From contig NZ_JACHGN010000027.1 in NCBI RefSeq assembly GCF_014202315.1, positions 106,581 to 170,580 of the forward strand: a DNA stretch of 64,000 nucleotides, in the 5' to 3' direction. Below the pieces are notes generated by a model that was not told the origin of the DNA, ran no database searches, and saw only the letters and a program-made list of their open reading frames with translations. Below are positions 18,280 through 25,576 of this stretch, in pieces (within the stretch, counting starts at the first letter, position 1; each line of letters begins with the position of its first letter). Source of the stretch: Thermocatellispora tengchongensis. GTDB lineage: Bacteria > Actinomycetota > Actinomycetes > Streptosporangiales > Streptosporangiaceae. The position numbers were made by a program, and so were the translations under genes.

Positions 18280-19377
18280 TTGAGCAGCCCGGCCGTGCCC
18301 TGGAAACCGCTGGACCCGGTCCCGCTCGACCACGCGCGCGCCGCGGCGGGAGAGGGAGCCGACGCCTTCCCGGCGTCCGGAGCCGAGATCCTCCTGGGCC
18401 CCCTCAGCGCGGTGATCATCGCCCCCGCCGTGGACGACCTCACCGCCAGCGGCGTGTGGGACGGCAGGACGTTCCGCCTGGTCGGCCCGGTCCCGCGGCT
18501 CACGTCCTCCCGCTTCCACGCCTACGGCTCGGAGTCCCGCCCGATCCACCTGTTCGTCCGGCTCCCCGAAGGCGGCCTCTACCTGGGGACCCTCAGCCAC
18601 GCCTCCAGCACCTGGACCCGCGACCCCGAGGTGCTCCGGCAGGGCGACCTGTGGCTCGACTCCCCGCTGAGCCGGGACGTGCTGGACCGGGTGCGCCCGC
18701 CGGCCGCCCCCTCCTCGCTGCCCGGCCTGGACTGGCTGGACCACCTGCCGGCCGACCCCGTCGAGGCGCTGCGCCTGTTCCTGCGCACCTGGCATCCCGC
18801 CCCCGCGGCCGAACCGGAGGAACCGCCCCCGGCGATCCCCGTCCCCCCGGCCCTGGCCGAGTTCTACCGGCTGACCCGCGGACGCCCGCACGCCCGGGGC
18901 GTCCAGAACTTCATCCGGCCGCCGGGAGAACTCGGCCTCCGCGCGGACGGCCTGCTGGCGTTCGGTCACGAGAACCAGGGCTACTTCGAGTGGGTTCTCG
19001 ACCCCGGGCAGGACGAGCCGACCGTCTGGACGATCGACGACTACCAGGAACGGCATCCCGAACGCGAGCGCCTGACCGGCTTCCTGCTCCAGTTCTCCCT
19101 GTACGAGGCGGCCGTGGACGCCCCCTACCGCGCCTGGACCGGCCCGCTGCCCACCCCCGTCGCCGAGGAGTTGACCACCCGCCTCCGCCGGGTCCCGCTC
19201 AAGACCTGGATGTGGCCCCTCTACCGGATCTCCTTCTACGTGGCCCCGGGCCTGATCGCCACCGTGGAGACCGACGAGGAACAGGAGGAATGCGACATCT
19301 CCCTCGGCGCCGCCCACCGCAGCGTCCTGCGCCCCCTGGCCGGCCTGGACATCGACTGGACCGCCTTCGACGGCTGA
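18280..19377 (+). CDS. Hypothetical protein, possible SUKH/SMI1-like C-terminal region
   Basis: 365 residues from a TTG start with GAGGAGCAGGA upstream; the GTG at 18295 is an alternative. The N-terminal half is unremarkable. The C-terminal half has PPALAEFYRLTRGRP, then LLAFGHENQGYFEWVLD, then FLLQFSLYEAAVD. This pattern of a helix ending in 'EFYRxxGR' followed by 'FGxENQGxxxW' is typical of SUKH/SMI1-KNR4-like proteins, many of which are immunity or peptide-binding proteins of polymorphic toxin systems. No toxin gene is seen next to it, so an orphan immunity-like or housekeeping role is equally possible. It lies 33 nt downstream of the ROK regulator gene and may be cotranscribed with it. 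Confidence 0.6.
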   Translation: MSSPAVPWKPLDPVPLDHARAAAGEGADAFPASGAEILLGPLSAVIIAPAVDDLTASGVWDGRTFRLVGPVPRLTSSRFHAYGSESRPIHLFVRLPEGGLYLGTLSHASSTWTRDPEVLRQGDLWLDSPLSRDVLDRVRPPAAPSSLPGLDWLDHLPADPVEALRLFLRTWHPAPAAEPEEPPPAIPVPPALAEFYRLTRGRPHARGVQNFIRPPGELGLRADGLLAFGHENQGYFEWVLDPGQDEPTVWTIDDYQERHPERERLTGFLLQFSLYEAAVDAPYRAWTGPLPTPVAEELTTRLRRVPLKTWMWPLYRISFYVAPGLIATVETDEEQEECDISLGAAHRSVLRPLAGLDIDWTAFDG

Positions 19378-19412
19378 GCCCTTGGCAGTGACCGGCCGCG
19401 GTGGTGCGCGCC

Positions 19413-19466
19413 ATGGACATGGCACGGGCAATGGACATGGCACGGGCAATGGACATGGCACGGGCA
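19413..19466. repeat. Three tandem copies of an 18-bp unit
   Basis: ATGGACATGGCACGGGCA occurs three times without interruption at 19413, 19431 and 19449. The repeat lies in the 287-nt gap between the SUKH-like gene and the DUF2637 gene. It would encode MDMARA repeats in one frame, but the ORF it belongs to has no ribosome binding site or homology that I recognise. Probably a slippage repeat in non-coding DNA. Confidence 0.85.
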
Positions 19467-19564
19467 AGGGGTGCGCGTGCCGTCTCGACCGGTGACCTCG
19501 GCTTCGTTAGCATCGCCTGCCGCGCCGTCGTTCAGGACGTGGTGAAACCCCATCTGGAACCGGT

Positions 19565-19617
19565 GTTAACCCGAGTTAACCCGCGTTTCGCGAACAAGAT
19601 GCCAACATTCTGGAATG
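19565..19617 (+). promoter_or_regulatory. Direct and inverted repeats upstream of the DUF2637 gene
   Basis: Two copies of GTTAACCCG (19565-19573 and 19575-19583) are spaced exactly 10 bp apart, on the same face of the helix. Each contains the palindrome GTTAAC. Further down is an inverted repeat, CATTC-TG-GAATG (19606-19617), and then a -10-like TATACA near 19629. The local sequence is more AT-rich than its surroundings. This is a good candidate promoter/operator for the DUF2637 gene at 19665; the binding protein is unknown. Confidence 0.45.
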
Positions 19618-19664
19618 ATCGCGTGGATATACAGTCGGACATCGAGACTGACGGACAGTGACAG

Positions 19665-20981
19665 ATGCCTCCCATCGATCAAGTAACCACCTTCGTCTCG
19701 GACAATCCGGTCGGAGCAGTCATCATCTCCGTGTTCGCCCTGGTCGGGTTGGCCGCGGCGTACTTCTTGCTCCGGGCGGTCATACGTGGCGTGGCCCGAC
19801 TCTGGGCGACATATGTCGCACCACGCCCAGCGGAGGACATTCTTACTATCGTCGCCGCTTCCATCGCCACCGGTGTCTCCGCGCAGGGCATGTGGAATTT
19901 CTCCGGTGACGTGCTCGGCTTCGACGGGCCGCTGCGGCTGCTGCTCTTCGCCTTCATCGAGGTCGCGGTGATCACCAGCGCGGTGCGGGCGCGGCGGAAC
20001 ATGCGGGAGAACTACTCGGCGGGCATCGACGGCGTCGCGGTGTGGGCGCTGACCGGACTGACCGCCGTGCTGTCGAGCATGGACTCCAACAGCCTGCCCG
20101 AGGCGGTGTTCCGGCTCGCCGCGCCGCTGGTGGCGGCGTGGCTGTGGGAGCGCGGGATGGCGATCGAGCGGCACCGGATCACCGGGCGGGCGCGCATCCA
20201 CTGGCGGATCACCCCGGAGCGGATGATGGTGCGGCTCGGGCTGGCCGAGGCGAGCGACCGTACGGCGAGCGAGGTGGACGCGCACCGGAGGCTGACCCGG
20301 GTCGCGCTGGCCGCCAAGCGCGCCCGCGCCCTGCGGGAGGCCGGGGCGTCGGAGCGGAAGATGCGCATCGCGCTGGCCAAGCTGGACCAGGCCATGGACC
20401 GGGCCGTGGAGCACACCGGCCTCGCGGCCGACCCCGCGCGTCAGGAGGCGCTGCTGTCCCAGATCGGCGCCCTCTACAACACCTCGGCGCTGATCGACCT
20501 GACGCCGCCGGTGCCGTGGGCGCCGGAGCCCGAGCAGGCCAAGCCGCGCGAGCAGCCCGCCCTGGTGGCCGGGGGGCCCGCGCGCCCGGCGCGTGCCGCC
20601 GAGGGCGCCGCCTCGCTGATCGACGACGAGGACGAGGAGATCGAGGTCGTCGAGGCCGCGCCGCCGGTCCTGGACCCGTCGCAGCGGGCGGCGCTCTACC
20701 GGGCGGCCCGGGAGTACTGGGACAAGCAGATCGAGCGCAAGTTCGTGCCGCGGGCGGCCGACATCGCGCACGAGACCGGCCTGCCGCTGGCCACCGCCCG
20801 CGAGTACCGGGCGCTGTGGAAGCTGGAGCCCAAGGCGCACGCGCTGATCGAGGCGGCGTACAACGAGCATGGCATCATCGACACCGGCACCTTCCCGGCG
20901 ATCATCCGGGAGGAGGCGGGGGCCGAGCAGCCCTCGGGGCCGATCCTGACCGTCAACGGGTCCTCGTCCTCGGCCCGTTGA
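19665..20981 (+). CDS. DUF2637-like membrane protein with C-terminal helix-turn-helix
   Basis: 438 residues. The N-terminal half has several membrane helices: VGAVIISVFALVGLAAAYFL, then the DUF2637-type core (ASIATGVSAQGMWNF, FAFIEVAVITSAVRARR, VAVWALTGLTAVLSSMDS). After this comes a long basic helical region with a charged acidic patch (IDDEDEEIEVVEAAPP). The final about 90 residues contain a helix-turn-helix-like segment (RAADIAHETGLPLATAREYR). DUF2637 proteins are frequent on actinomycete plasmids and integrative elements (Spd-like spread proteins) and also occur as chromosomal copies. Here no integrase, replication or transfer ATPase gene is nearby, so element origin is only a possibility. 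The stop codon lies at the junction of a 38-bp tandem repeat. Confidence 0.75.
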   Translation: MPPIDQVTTFVSDNPVGAVIISVFALVGLAAAYFLLRAVIRGVARLWATYVAPRPAEDILTIVAASIATGVSAQGMWNFSGDVLGFDGPLRLLLFAFIEVAVITSAVRARRNMRENYSAGIDGVAVWALTGLTAVLSSMDSNSLPEAVFRLAAPLVAAWLWERGMAIERHRITGRARIHWRITPERMMVRLGLAEASDRTASEVDAHRRLTRVALAAKRARALREAGASERKMRIALAKLDQAMDRAVEHTGLAADPARQEALLSQIGALYNTSALIDLTPPVPWAPEPEQAKPREQPALVAGGPARPARAAEGAASLIDDEDEEIEVVEAAPPVLDPSQRAALYRAAREYWDKQIERKFVPRAADIAHETGLPLATAREYRALWKLEPKAHALIEAAYNEHGIIDTGTFPAIIREEAGAEQPSGPILTVNGSSSSAR

Positions 20982-21018
20982 TCCTGACCGTCAACGGGTC
21001 CTCGTCCTCGGCCCGTTG
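20943..21018. repeat. Two tandem copies of a 38-bp unit, each forming a hairpin
   Basis: The 38-bp sequence at 20943-20980 is repeated exactly at 20981-21018. Each copy contains CAACGGG and CCCGTTG as a perfect inverted repeat around a 15-nt loop, that is, a terminator-like hairpin. The first copy encodes the last residues of the DUF2637 protein and the TGA is completed by the first base of the second copy. The duplication therefore doubled a terminator between this gene and the convergent LLM remnant. Confidence 0.85.
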
Positions 21019-21053
21019 CCGGCGGCCCGCCTGCGGTGTCCGTCCCGGCGGTC

Positions 21054-21340
21054 TCACGCGGCCGCCGGGGCGGACAGCTCCCGCCACCCGGCGAGCGGGA
21101 TCTCGCCGGGGCGGGCGGTGGAGCACCCGCAGGCACACGTGGTCCGCGCCCGCGTCGAAAGGGGCGCGGACCCGTCCGGCCACGGCGTCCGGGTCGCCGT
21201 AGGCCACGATCGCGCCCCTGAGCCGGTCGCCGCCGGTCGCGAACCCGCCCTCGGTGAAGCCGAGGCGGCGCAGGCCGGCCTGCTGGGCAGGTGCGGCGCC
21301 GCCGTAGCGGGCGGCGTGCTCACGCGCCATCTCGCGGGCC
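21054..21340 (-). pseudogene. Remnant of an F420-dependent LLM-class oxidoreductase (C-terminal part)
   Basis: Only the C-terminal about 95 residues are recognisable: LRRLGFTEGGFATGGDRLRG, IVAYGDPDAVAGRVRAPFDA, then GADHVCLRVL in one frame, and PGEIPLAGWRELSAP in another frame before a TGA at 21054. This is the usual C-terminus of luciferase-like (LLM) F420-dependent oxidoreductases, where 'GADHVCxQVL' is followed within a few residues by 'LPxxEWRELAP'. One extra base near 21115 explains the frame change. The N-terminal two thirds, including the F420-binding barrel strands, are absent. It is therefore a decayed gene fragment. It faces the DUF2637 gene and lies back to back with the TetR gene. 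Confidence 0.7.
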
Positions 21341-21408
21341 CGGCGTCGCGCACCTCGCCCGCGCTCATGGGCGCCCCTTCCGGGCGGAAATCCGGACAAC
21401 TTCTCCGG

Positions 21409-21424
21409 ATAGTGCCCGGACTAT
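21409..21424. promoter_or_regulatory. Candidate TetR operator
   Basis: ATAGT-GCCCGG-ACTAT (21409-21424) is an inverted repeat with 5-bp arms. It sits inside a wider imperfect palindrome bounded by CTCCG (21403) and CGGAG (21429). It overlaps a -10-like TATGAT (21422-21427) and lies 34 nt upstream of the TetR start. The likely ligand is the adjacent TetR-family regulator itself. Confidence 0.5.
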
Positions 21425-21457
21425 GATACGGAGAGTTTCTCCGGTTCAACGTCGGGA

Positions 21458-22054
21458 GTGCCCGTGCAGACCACCCGGCCGAGGCGGGCCGACGCCCGCC
21501 GCAACTACGAACTGCTGCTGGCCGCCGCCACGGCCGTGATCGCGGAGGAGGGGCCCGACGCGTCCCTCAACGAGATCGCCCGGCGGGCCGGGGTGGGGCC
21601 GGGCACCCTCTACCGGCACTTCCCCACGCGCGACGCGCTGCTCGCGGCGGTGTTCCAGGGGCGCCTGGCCGCGCTGTGCGCGCGGGCGGAGGAGCTGGCC
21701 GAGGAGCGTCCCCCCGGCGAGGCGCTGGTCGCGTGGCTGCGCCTGCTGGTCGCGCACGCGATGACCGACCGCGGCCTCGGCGCGCGGATGATGCTCAACC
21801 CGGCGGCCCCCGGCGTGGACTGCTGGGCCATGCTGGGCGGCGCCGCCGGCAGGCTGCTGCGCCCGGCCCAGGAGGCGGGGGTCGTACGGGCGGACCTGGA
21901 GTTCGCCGACCTGGTGGAGCTGGTGGCGGGCATCGCCCAGGTCGCCTCCGGCCCCGAGCGGGCCGAGCGGCTGCTCACGCTGACGCTCGACGGCCTGCGC
22001 GCACGCGACGGCGGAGATCAGCGGGGCGCCGGATCGTCCCTGAGAGTGCCGTAG
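21458..22054 (+). CDS. TetR-family transcriptional regulator
   Basis: 198 residues from a GTG start with GGGAG upstream. The N-terminal DNA-binding domain is standard: SLNEIARRAGVGPGTLYRHF holds the helix-turn-helix (about residues 34-53) and is followed by PTRDALLAAVF. The remaining residues form the helical ligand and dimer domain (RPPGEALVAWLRLLVAHAM). The DNA-binding domain and length match small TetR repressors near oxidoreductase genes. The divergent neighbour is a decayed LLM oxidoreductase fragment, so its original target may have been lost. The last 37 nt overlap the end of the convergent DNA glycosylase gene. Confidence 0.88.
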   Translation: MPVQTTRPRRADARRNYELLLAAATAVIAEEGPDASLNEIARRAGVGPGTLYRHFPTRDALLAAVFQGRLAALCARAEELAEERPPGEALVAWLRLLVAHAMTDRGLGARMMLNPAAPGVDCWAMLGGAAGRLLRPAQEAGVVRADLEFADLVELVAGIAQVASGPERAERLLTLTLDGLRARDGGDQRGAGSSLRVP

Positions 22055-22914
22055 GTGGAGGCGCGGAACAGGAAGGAGGCCCAGGAGCGGTAGGGCCGCC
22101 AGGCGTCGGCCAGGCGCCGGTACGCCGCCGGCGGCGCGTCCTGCGGCAGGCCGTACGCCTCGCGCAGGATCGCGAACAGGCGCGGCTCGTCGCCGGGGAA
22201 CGCGTCCGGCGCGCCCGCCCCGCGGATCAGGATCAGGCCCGCGGAGAACGGCCCCACGCCGGGCAGCGCGCGCAGCTCGGCCAGGGCCTCCTCCGGCGCG
22301 AGCGAGCGCAGGTGCTCGGTGGTGAGCACGCCGTCCAGCGCCGCGGCGGCCAGGCCGCGCACCCACTCCTCCTTCTGCGCGGGCAGGCCGAGCCCGCCGG
22401 CCTCCAGCAGGGTCACCGGCGGCGGGAAGGCCGAATACGCCCGCCCGTCCACGACGACCTCCGCGCCGTACCGCTCGGCGATGCGCTGCTTGAGCCGCGA
22501 GGCGATGACCATGGACGAGCGCTGCACGATCACCGCCCAGCACGCGGCCTCCCACGGGCTCCAGAAGCACACCGGGCGCAGGCCGGGGCTGCGCCGCTGC
22601 AAGTCGCCGAGCACCGGGTCGGCCTCGCCGAGCTTGGCGAATCCGGCCCCGTCCACGTCCAGGGAGAGGATGCGCGCGATCTCCGCCCGGAGGCCCGGCC
22701 CCGCGGCCCTGGTTGTCGTCACCGAGACCCCGCCGGGCGCGGCCGTCACGGTCACGCCGATCGGCAGCCAGTCGGACTCCGCGCAGTAGGCGAAGCGCAG
22801 CGCCCGCCCGTCGGAGGGCAGCGCGCTGGTGGCGGGCCAGTCCTCCACGAAGCGCAGCGAGGCGGCGAAGTCGAACGGGCCGTCGGCGGTGAGCGTGAAT
22901 CCGTGCGCGGTCAT
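22018..22914 (-). CDS. DNA-3-methyladenine glycosylase-like protein (AlkA type, HhH-GPD)
   Basis: 298 residues. The C-terminal half shows the HhH-GPD signature of the AlkA/endonuclease III superfamily: a hairpin with LPGVGPFSAGLILIRG, followed by the catalytic Asp region PDAFPGDEPRL. The N-terminal region resembles the AlkA_N-type beta domain (TLTADGPFDFAASLRF). In AlkA the Asp about 20 residues after the hairpin activates cleavage of the N-glycosidic bond of alkylated purines; an Asp is present here. The start ATG 22914 is preceded by TACCAT six bases upstream with no ribosome binding site, so the message is probably leaderless. It is divergent from the NAD kinase gene, and both promoters fit in 45 nt. 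Confidence 0.8.
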   Translation of the reverse strand: MTAHGFTLTADGPFDFAASLRFVEDWPATSALPSDGRALRFAYCAESDWLPIGVTVTAAPGGVSVTTTRAAGPGLRAEIARILSLDVDGAGFAKLGEADPVLGDLQRRSPGLRPVCFWSPWEAACWAVIVQRSSMVIASRLKQRIAERYGAEVVVDGRAYSAFPPPVTLLEAGGLGLPAQKEEWVRGLAAAALDGVLTTEHLRSLAPEEALAELRALPGVGPFSAGLILIRGAGAPDAFPGDEPRLFAILREAYGLPQDAPPAAYRRLADAWRPYRSWASFLFRASTYGTLRDDPAPR

Positions 22915-22959
22915 GGGCGTATGGTAGGAGCCCTCCGCGCGTGCCCGTACAGTGGCGGA
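22915..22959. promoter_or_regulatory. Compact divergent leaderless promoter region
   Basis: The 45 nt between the glycosylase and NAD kinase starts hold two -10-like boxes. TACCAT (minus strand, 22926-22921) lies 6 nt before ATG 22914, and TACAGT (plus strand, 22948-22953) lies 6 nt before ATG 22960. Neither gene has a Shine-Dalgarno sequence. The spacing puts both transcription starts at or within a few bases of the start codons. Confidence 0.5.
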
Positions 22960-23832
22960 ATGGGGATGGTCACGACGGTGGGGCTGGTCCTCCACCCCAG
23001 GCGCGACTCCAAGCAGGCCATCGACACGATCATCGAGTGGGCCCGCGCGCGCGGGTGCACCGTGCTGGGCCTGCCCGACGAGGTCGGCAGGATCGACTGC
23101 TCGGCGGTCGCCGTCGAGCCGTCGGCGCTGGTGGGCCGGGCCGACCTGCTGGTCAGCCTGGGCGGCGACGGCACGATGCTGCGCACCATGCGGCTCATCG
23201 CCGGACGGGCCACGCCGGTGCTGGGCGTCAACGTCGGCAAGCTGGGCTTCCTCGCCGAGATCGACGTCGAGGAGCTGAAGACGGCGCTGTCGGCCATCGA
23301 CGAGCACCGCTACTCGGTCGAGCCGCGCATGGCCGTGCGGGCGGAGCTGGGCTGCCCGGAGGGGCCGGGGCGGGCGCTGGCCTTCAACGACATCGCGCTG
23401 GTGCGCACCCCCGGCGAGGGCCTGGCCGCCGTCGCGGTCTCCGTCCAGGGGCACCCCTTCGTCCGCTACGCCGCCGACGCGGTGATCGTCGCGACCTCCA
23501 CCGGCTCCACCGCCTACAGCTACTCGGCGGGCGGGCCGATCGTCTCGCCGATCGTGGAGGGCTTCCTCGTCGTCCCCGCCGCCGCCCACTCCACGTTCAA
23601 CCGGGCGCTGATGCTCTCGGCCGACGAGTCGGTGCGCCTGGACGTCCTGCCGTCCAGCGGGCGCCTGGCCGTCGAGGTGGACGGCGCCGTGGCCGGCTAC
23701 GTCTCGCCCGGCGACGCGGTGACCGTGACCGCCTGGCGCGACGCCGCGCGGGTGGTGCGCTTCGGCGGCACCACCTTCTACGAGCGCGCCCGGCGCAAGC
23801 TGCGCGTGAACGGCAGCGCCGAGGTGGAGTGA
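22960..23832 (+). CDS. NAD kinase
   Basis: 290 residues. It phosphorylates NAD to NADP in the cytosol. The signature GGDGT is present in VSLGGDGTMLR (about residue 70), followed by the second conserved block PVLGVNVGKLGFLAE and the later NDIAL and TSTGSTAYSYSAGGPIV blocks that line the NAD site. The length and block order match bacterial NAD kinase (NadK/PpnK). ATG 22960 is preceded only by a -10-like TACAGT six bases away, so translation is probably leaderless. The paired glycosylase promoter suggests possible co-regulation. A stable hairpin follows the gene and separates it from the polyketide synthase gene. Confidence 0.92.
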   Translation: MGMVTTVGLVLHPRRDSKQAIDTIIEWARARGCTVLGLPDEVGRIDCSAVAVEPSALVGRADLLVSLGGDGTMLRTMRLIAGRATPVLGVNVGKLGFLAEIDVEELKTALSAIDEHRYSVEPRMAVRAELGCPEGPGRALAFNDIALVRTPGEGLAAVAVSVQGHPFVRYAADAVIVATSTGSTAYSYSAGGPIVSPIVEGFLVVPAAAHSTFNRALMLSADESVRLDVLPSSGRLAVEVDGAVAGYVSPGDAVTVTAWRDAARVVRFGGTTFYERARRKLRVNGSAEVE

Positions 23833-23870
23833 GCCTCGCGTTAGGCCCCCGCCCCCGGTGGTAGAGGGCT

Positions 23871-23895
23871 CGCACGGGGCGTCCCGCCCCGTGCG
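23871..23895 (+). terminator. Hairpin after NAD kinase
   Basis: CGCACGGGGC (23871-23880) pairs perfectly with GCCCCGTGCG (23886-23895) around a 5-nt loop. It lies 38 nt after the NAD kinase stop and 20 nt before the start of the type III PKS. It could end the kinase transcript or act as an attenuator for the PKS. Confidence 0.6.
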
Positions 23896-23915
23896 ACGGG
23901 GAGAGGGGAACGCCG

Positions 23916-24974
23916 ATGCGTGTCGCGGCCGTGCGAACCGAGGTCCCGCCCAACCGCTACGAGCAGCGGCAGATCACCGACGCCTTCGCGCGCATCAACG
24001 GCGGGGACGAGGCGCTGCTGCGGCGCTTCCACACCTCGTCCGGGGTCGGCGCGCGGCACCTGGCGCTGCCGATCGAGGAGTACGCCGCCATCGACGGGTT
24101 CACCCGCGCCAACGACGCCTACATCGACGCGGCGGTGGCCCTGGGGGAGAAGGCCCTGCTCGGCGCGCTCGACAGCGCCGGGGTGGAGCCGCACGAGGTG
24201 GACCACGTCATGCTCTGCTCCTCCACCGGCGTCGCCACGCCCTCGCTGGACGCCCGGATCGCGCAGCGGGCCGGGCTGCGCCAGGACGTCAAGCGGGTGC
24301 CGGTGTTCGGGCTCGGCTGCGTCGCGGGCGCCGCGGGCCTGGCCAGGACGCACGACTACCTGACCGGGCACCCGGGCGAGGTGGCGGTCCTGGTGTGCGT
24401 CGAGCTGTGCTCGCTCACTCTCCAGCGCGACGACACCTCCCCGGCCAACCTGGTGGCCAGCAGCCTGTTCGGCGACGGCGCCGCGGCCGTGGTGGGGCTG
24501 GGCGACCGGCGCGAGGCCGAGTCGCCGGGGCCCGTGGCCGGGCCCCGGGTGACCGCCACCCGCAGCCGCCTCTACCCCGACACCGCGCGGCTGATGGGCT
24601 GGGAGGCGGGCGGCCACGGGCTGCGCATCGTGCTCGCCGCCGACCTGGTGGACACCGTGGAGAAGCACCTCGCCGACGACGTGGAACGCTTCCTGGCCCG
24701 CGAGGGGCTGACCCCGGACGACATCGCCACCTGGGTCTGCCACCCGGGCGGGCCCAAGGTCATCGACGCGGTCGCCGGGCTGTTCGGCCTGCCGGGCGAC
24801 GCGCTCGGCCACACCTGGCGCTCGCTGCGGGAGCTGGGCAACATGTCCTCGGCCTCGGTGCTCAACGTGCTGGAGCGCACCATGGCCGGGCCCCGCCCCG
24901 AGCCGGGGGAGCCCGGCCTGCTGCTGGCCCTGGGCCCCGGCTTCTCCGCCGAGCTCGTGCTGCTCAGGTGGTGA
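23916..24974 (+). CDS. Type III polyketide synthase
   Basis: 352 residues with GGGGAGAGGGGAA upstream of the ATG. It is a chalcone-synthase-superfamily enzyme that extends an acyl starter with malonyl-CoA and cyclises the product. The Cys-His-Asn triad can be placed: Cys in VFGLGCVAGAAG (about residue 134), His in TWVCHPGGPKVID and Asn in RELGNMSSASVLNVL. 'GLGCVAGAAGLARTHDYL' and the C-terminal 'LGPGFSAELVLLRW' are typical of actinobacterial alkylresorcinol/alkylpyrone-type synthases. The coupled downstream gene encodes an isoprenylcysteine-carboxyl-methyltransferase-like protein, the same pair as SrsA-SrsB of Streptomyces griseus, so a methylated phenolic lipid or pyrone is a reasonable prediction. 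Confidence 0.9.
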   Translation: MRVAAVRTEVPPNRYEQRQITDAFARINGGDEALLRRFHTSSGVGARHLALPIEEYAAIDGFTRANDAYIDAAVALGEKALLGALDSAGVEPHEVDHVMLCSSTGVATPSLDARIAQRAGLRQDVKRVPVFGLGCVAGAAGLARTHDYLTGHPGEVAVLVCVELCSLTLQRDDTSPANLVASSLFGDGAAAVVGLGDRREAESPGPVAGPRVTATRSRLYPDTARLMGWEAGGHGLRIVLAADLVDTVEKHLADDVERFLAREGLTPDDIATWVCHPGGPKVIDAVAGLFGLPGDALGHTWRSLRELGNMSSASVLNVLERTMAGPRPEPGEPGLLLALGPGFSAELVLLRW

Positions 24975-25576
24975 CCGCGCAGATGGTGACCGCTCCGATG
25001 GTGACGATGACCGGCTCCGCCGCCTGGTACCTGGTGCTGATCGCGCTGGTGTGCGCCGAGCGGATCGCGGAACTCGCCGTCTCGCGCCGCAACCTCGCCC
25101 GCGCGCGGCGGCGGGGCGGCGTCGAGTACGGCAGGGAGCACTACCCGTACATGGTGCTCGCCCACGCCGGCCTGCTGGTGGCCGCGCCGGCCGAGGTCGT
25201 GCTGCTGGACCGGCCGTTCCTGCCCTGGCTCGGCTGGCCGATGCTCGCCGTGGTGCTGCTCGCCCAGGCCCTGCGCTGGTGGTGCGTGAAGAGCCTGGGC
25301 GAGCGCTGGAACACCAGGGTGGTCGTCGTGCCCGGCATGCCGCTGGTGCACGCCGGGCCGTACCGGTGGCTGCGCCACCCCAACTACGTGGCGGTCGTGG
25401 CCGAAGGGCTCGCGCTGCCGCTCGTGCACACGGCGTGGATGACCGCGCTGACGTTCTGCGCGGTCAACGCCTGGCTGCTCGCCGTGCGCATCCGGGTCGA
25501 GGACACCGCGCTCGGCCGCGCCGCCGCCTTCCCCGGCGCCGGGCTCAGCCCAGACGGGCCAGCTCCTCCGCGGTGA
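24971..25576 (+). CDS. ICMT-family membrane methyltransferase (SrsB-like)
   Basis: 201 residues if translation begins at GTG 24971, which overlaps the PKS stop (GTGA); in-frame ATGs follow at 24983 and later. Four or five hydrophobic segments are visible, with the family C-terminal signature PLVHAGPYRWLRHPNYVAVV near residue 140, where RHPNY is the hallmark of isoprenylcysteine carboxyl methyltransferases. A second conserved segment is VNAWLLAVRIRVED. In SrsB-type enzymes this fold O-methylates alkylresorcinols made by the partner type III PKS. The end overlaps the convergent aldo/keto reductase gene by 32 nt. Confidence 0.8.
   Translation: MTAQMVTAPMVTMTGSAAWYLVLIALVCAERIAELAVSRRNLARARRRGGVEYGREHYPYMVLAHAGLLVAAPAEVVLLDRPFLPWLGWPMLAVVLLAQALRWWCVKSLGERWNTRVVVVPGMPLVHAGPYRWLRHPNYVAVVAEGLALPLVHTAWMTALTFCAVNAWLLAVRIRVEDTALGRAAAFPGAGLSPDGPAPPR

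Noticed and set aside
15087..19391. A 1434-codon open frame on the plus strand across the DUF4142, ROK and SUKH-like genes
   Set aside because: Arg/Pro/Gly-rich shadow frame of GC-rich genes in other frames; no domain or start signal.
19401..19661. 86-residue ORF with MDMARA repeats
   Set aside because: Its N-terminal half is the 18-bp tandem repeat and no ribosome binding site or homology is visible; it is better read as non-coding.
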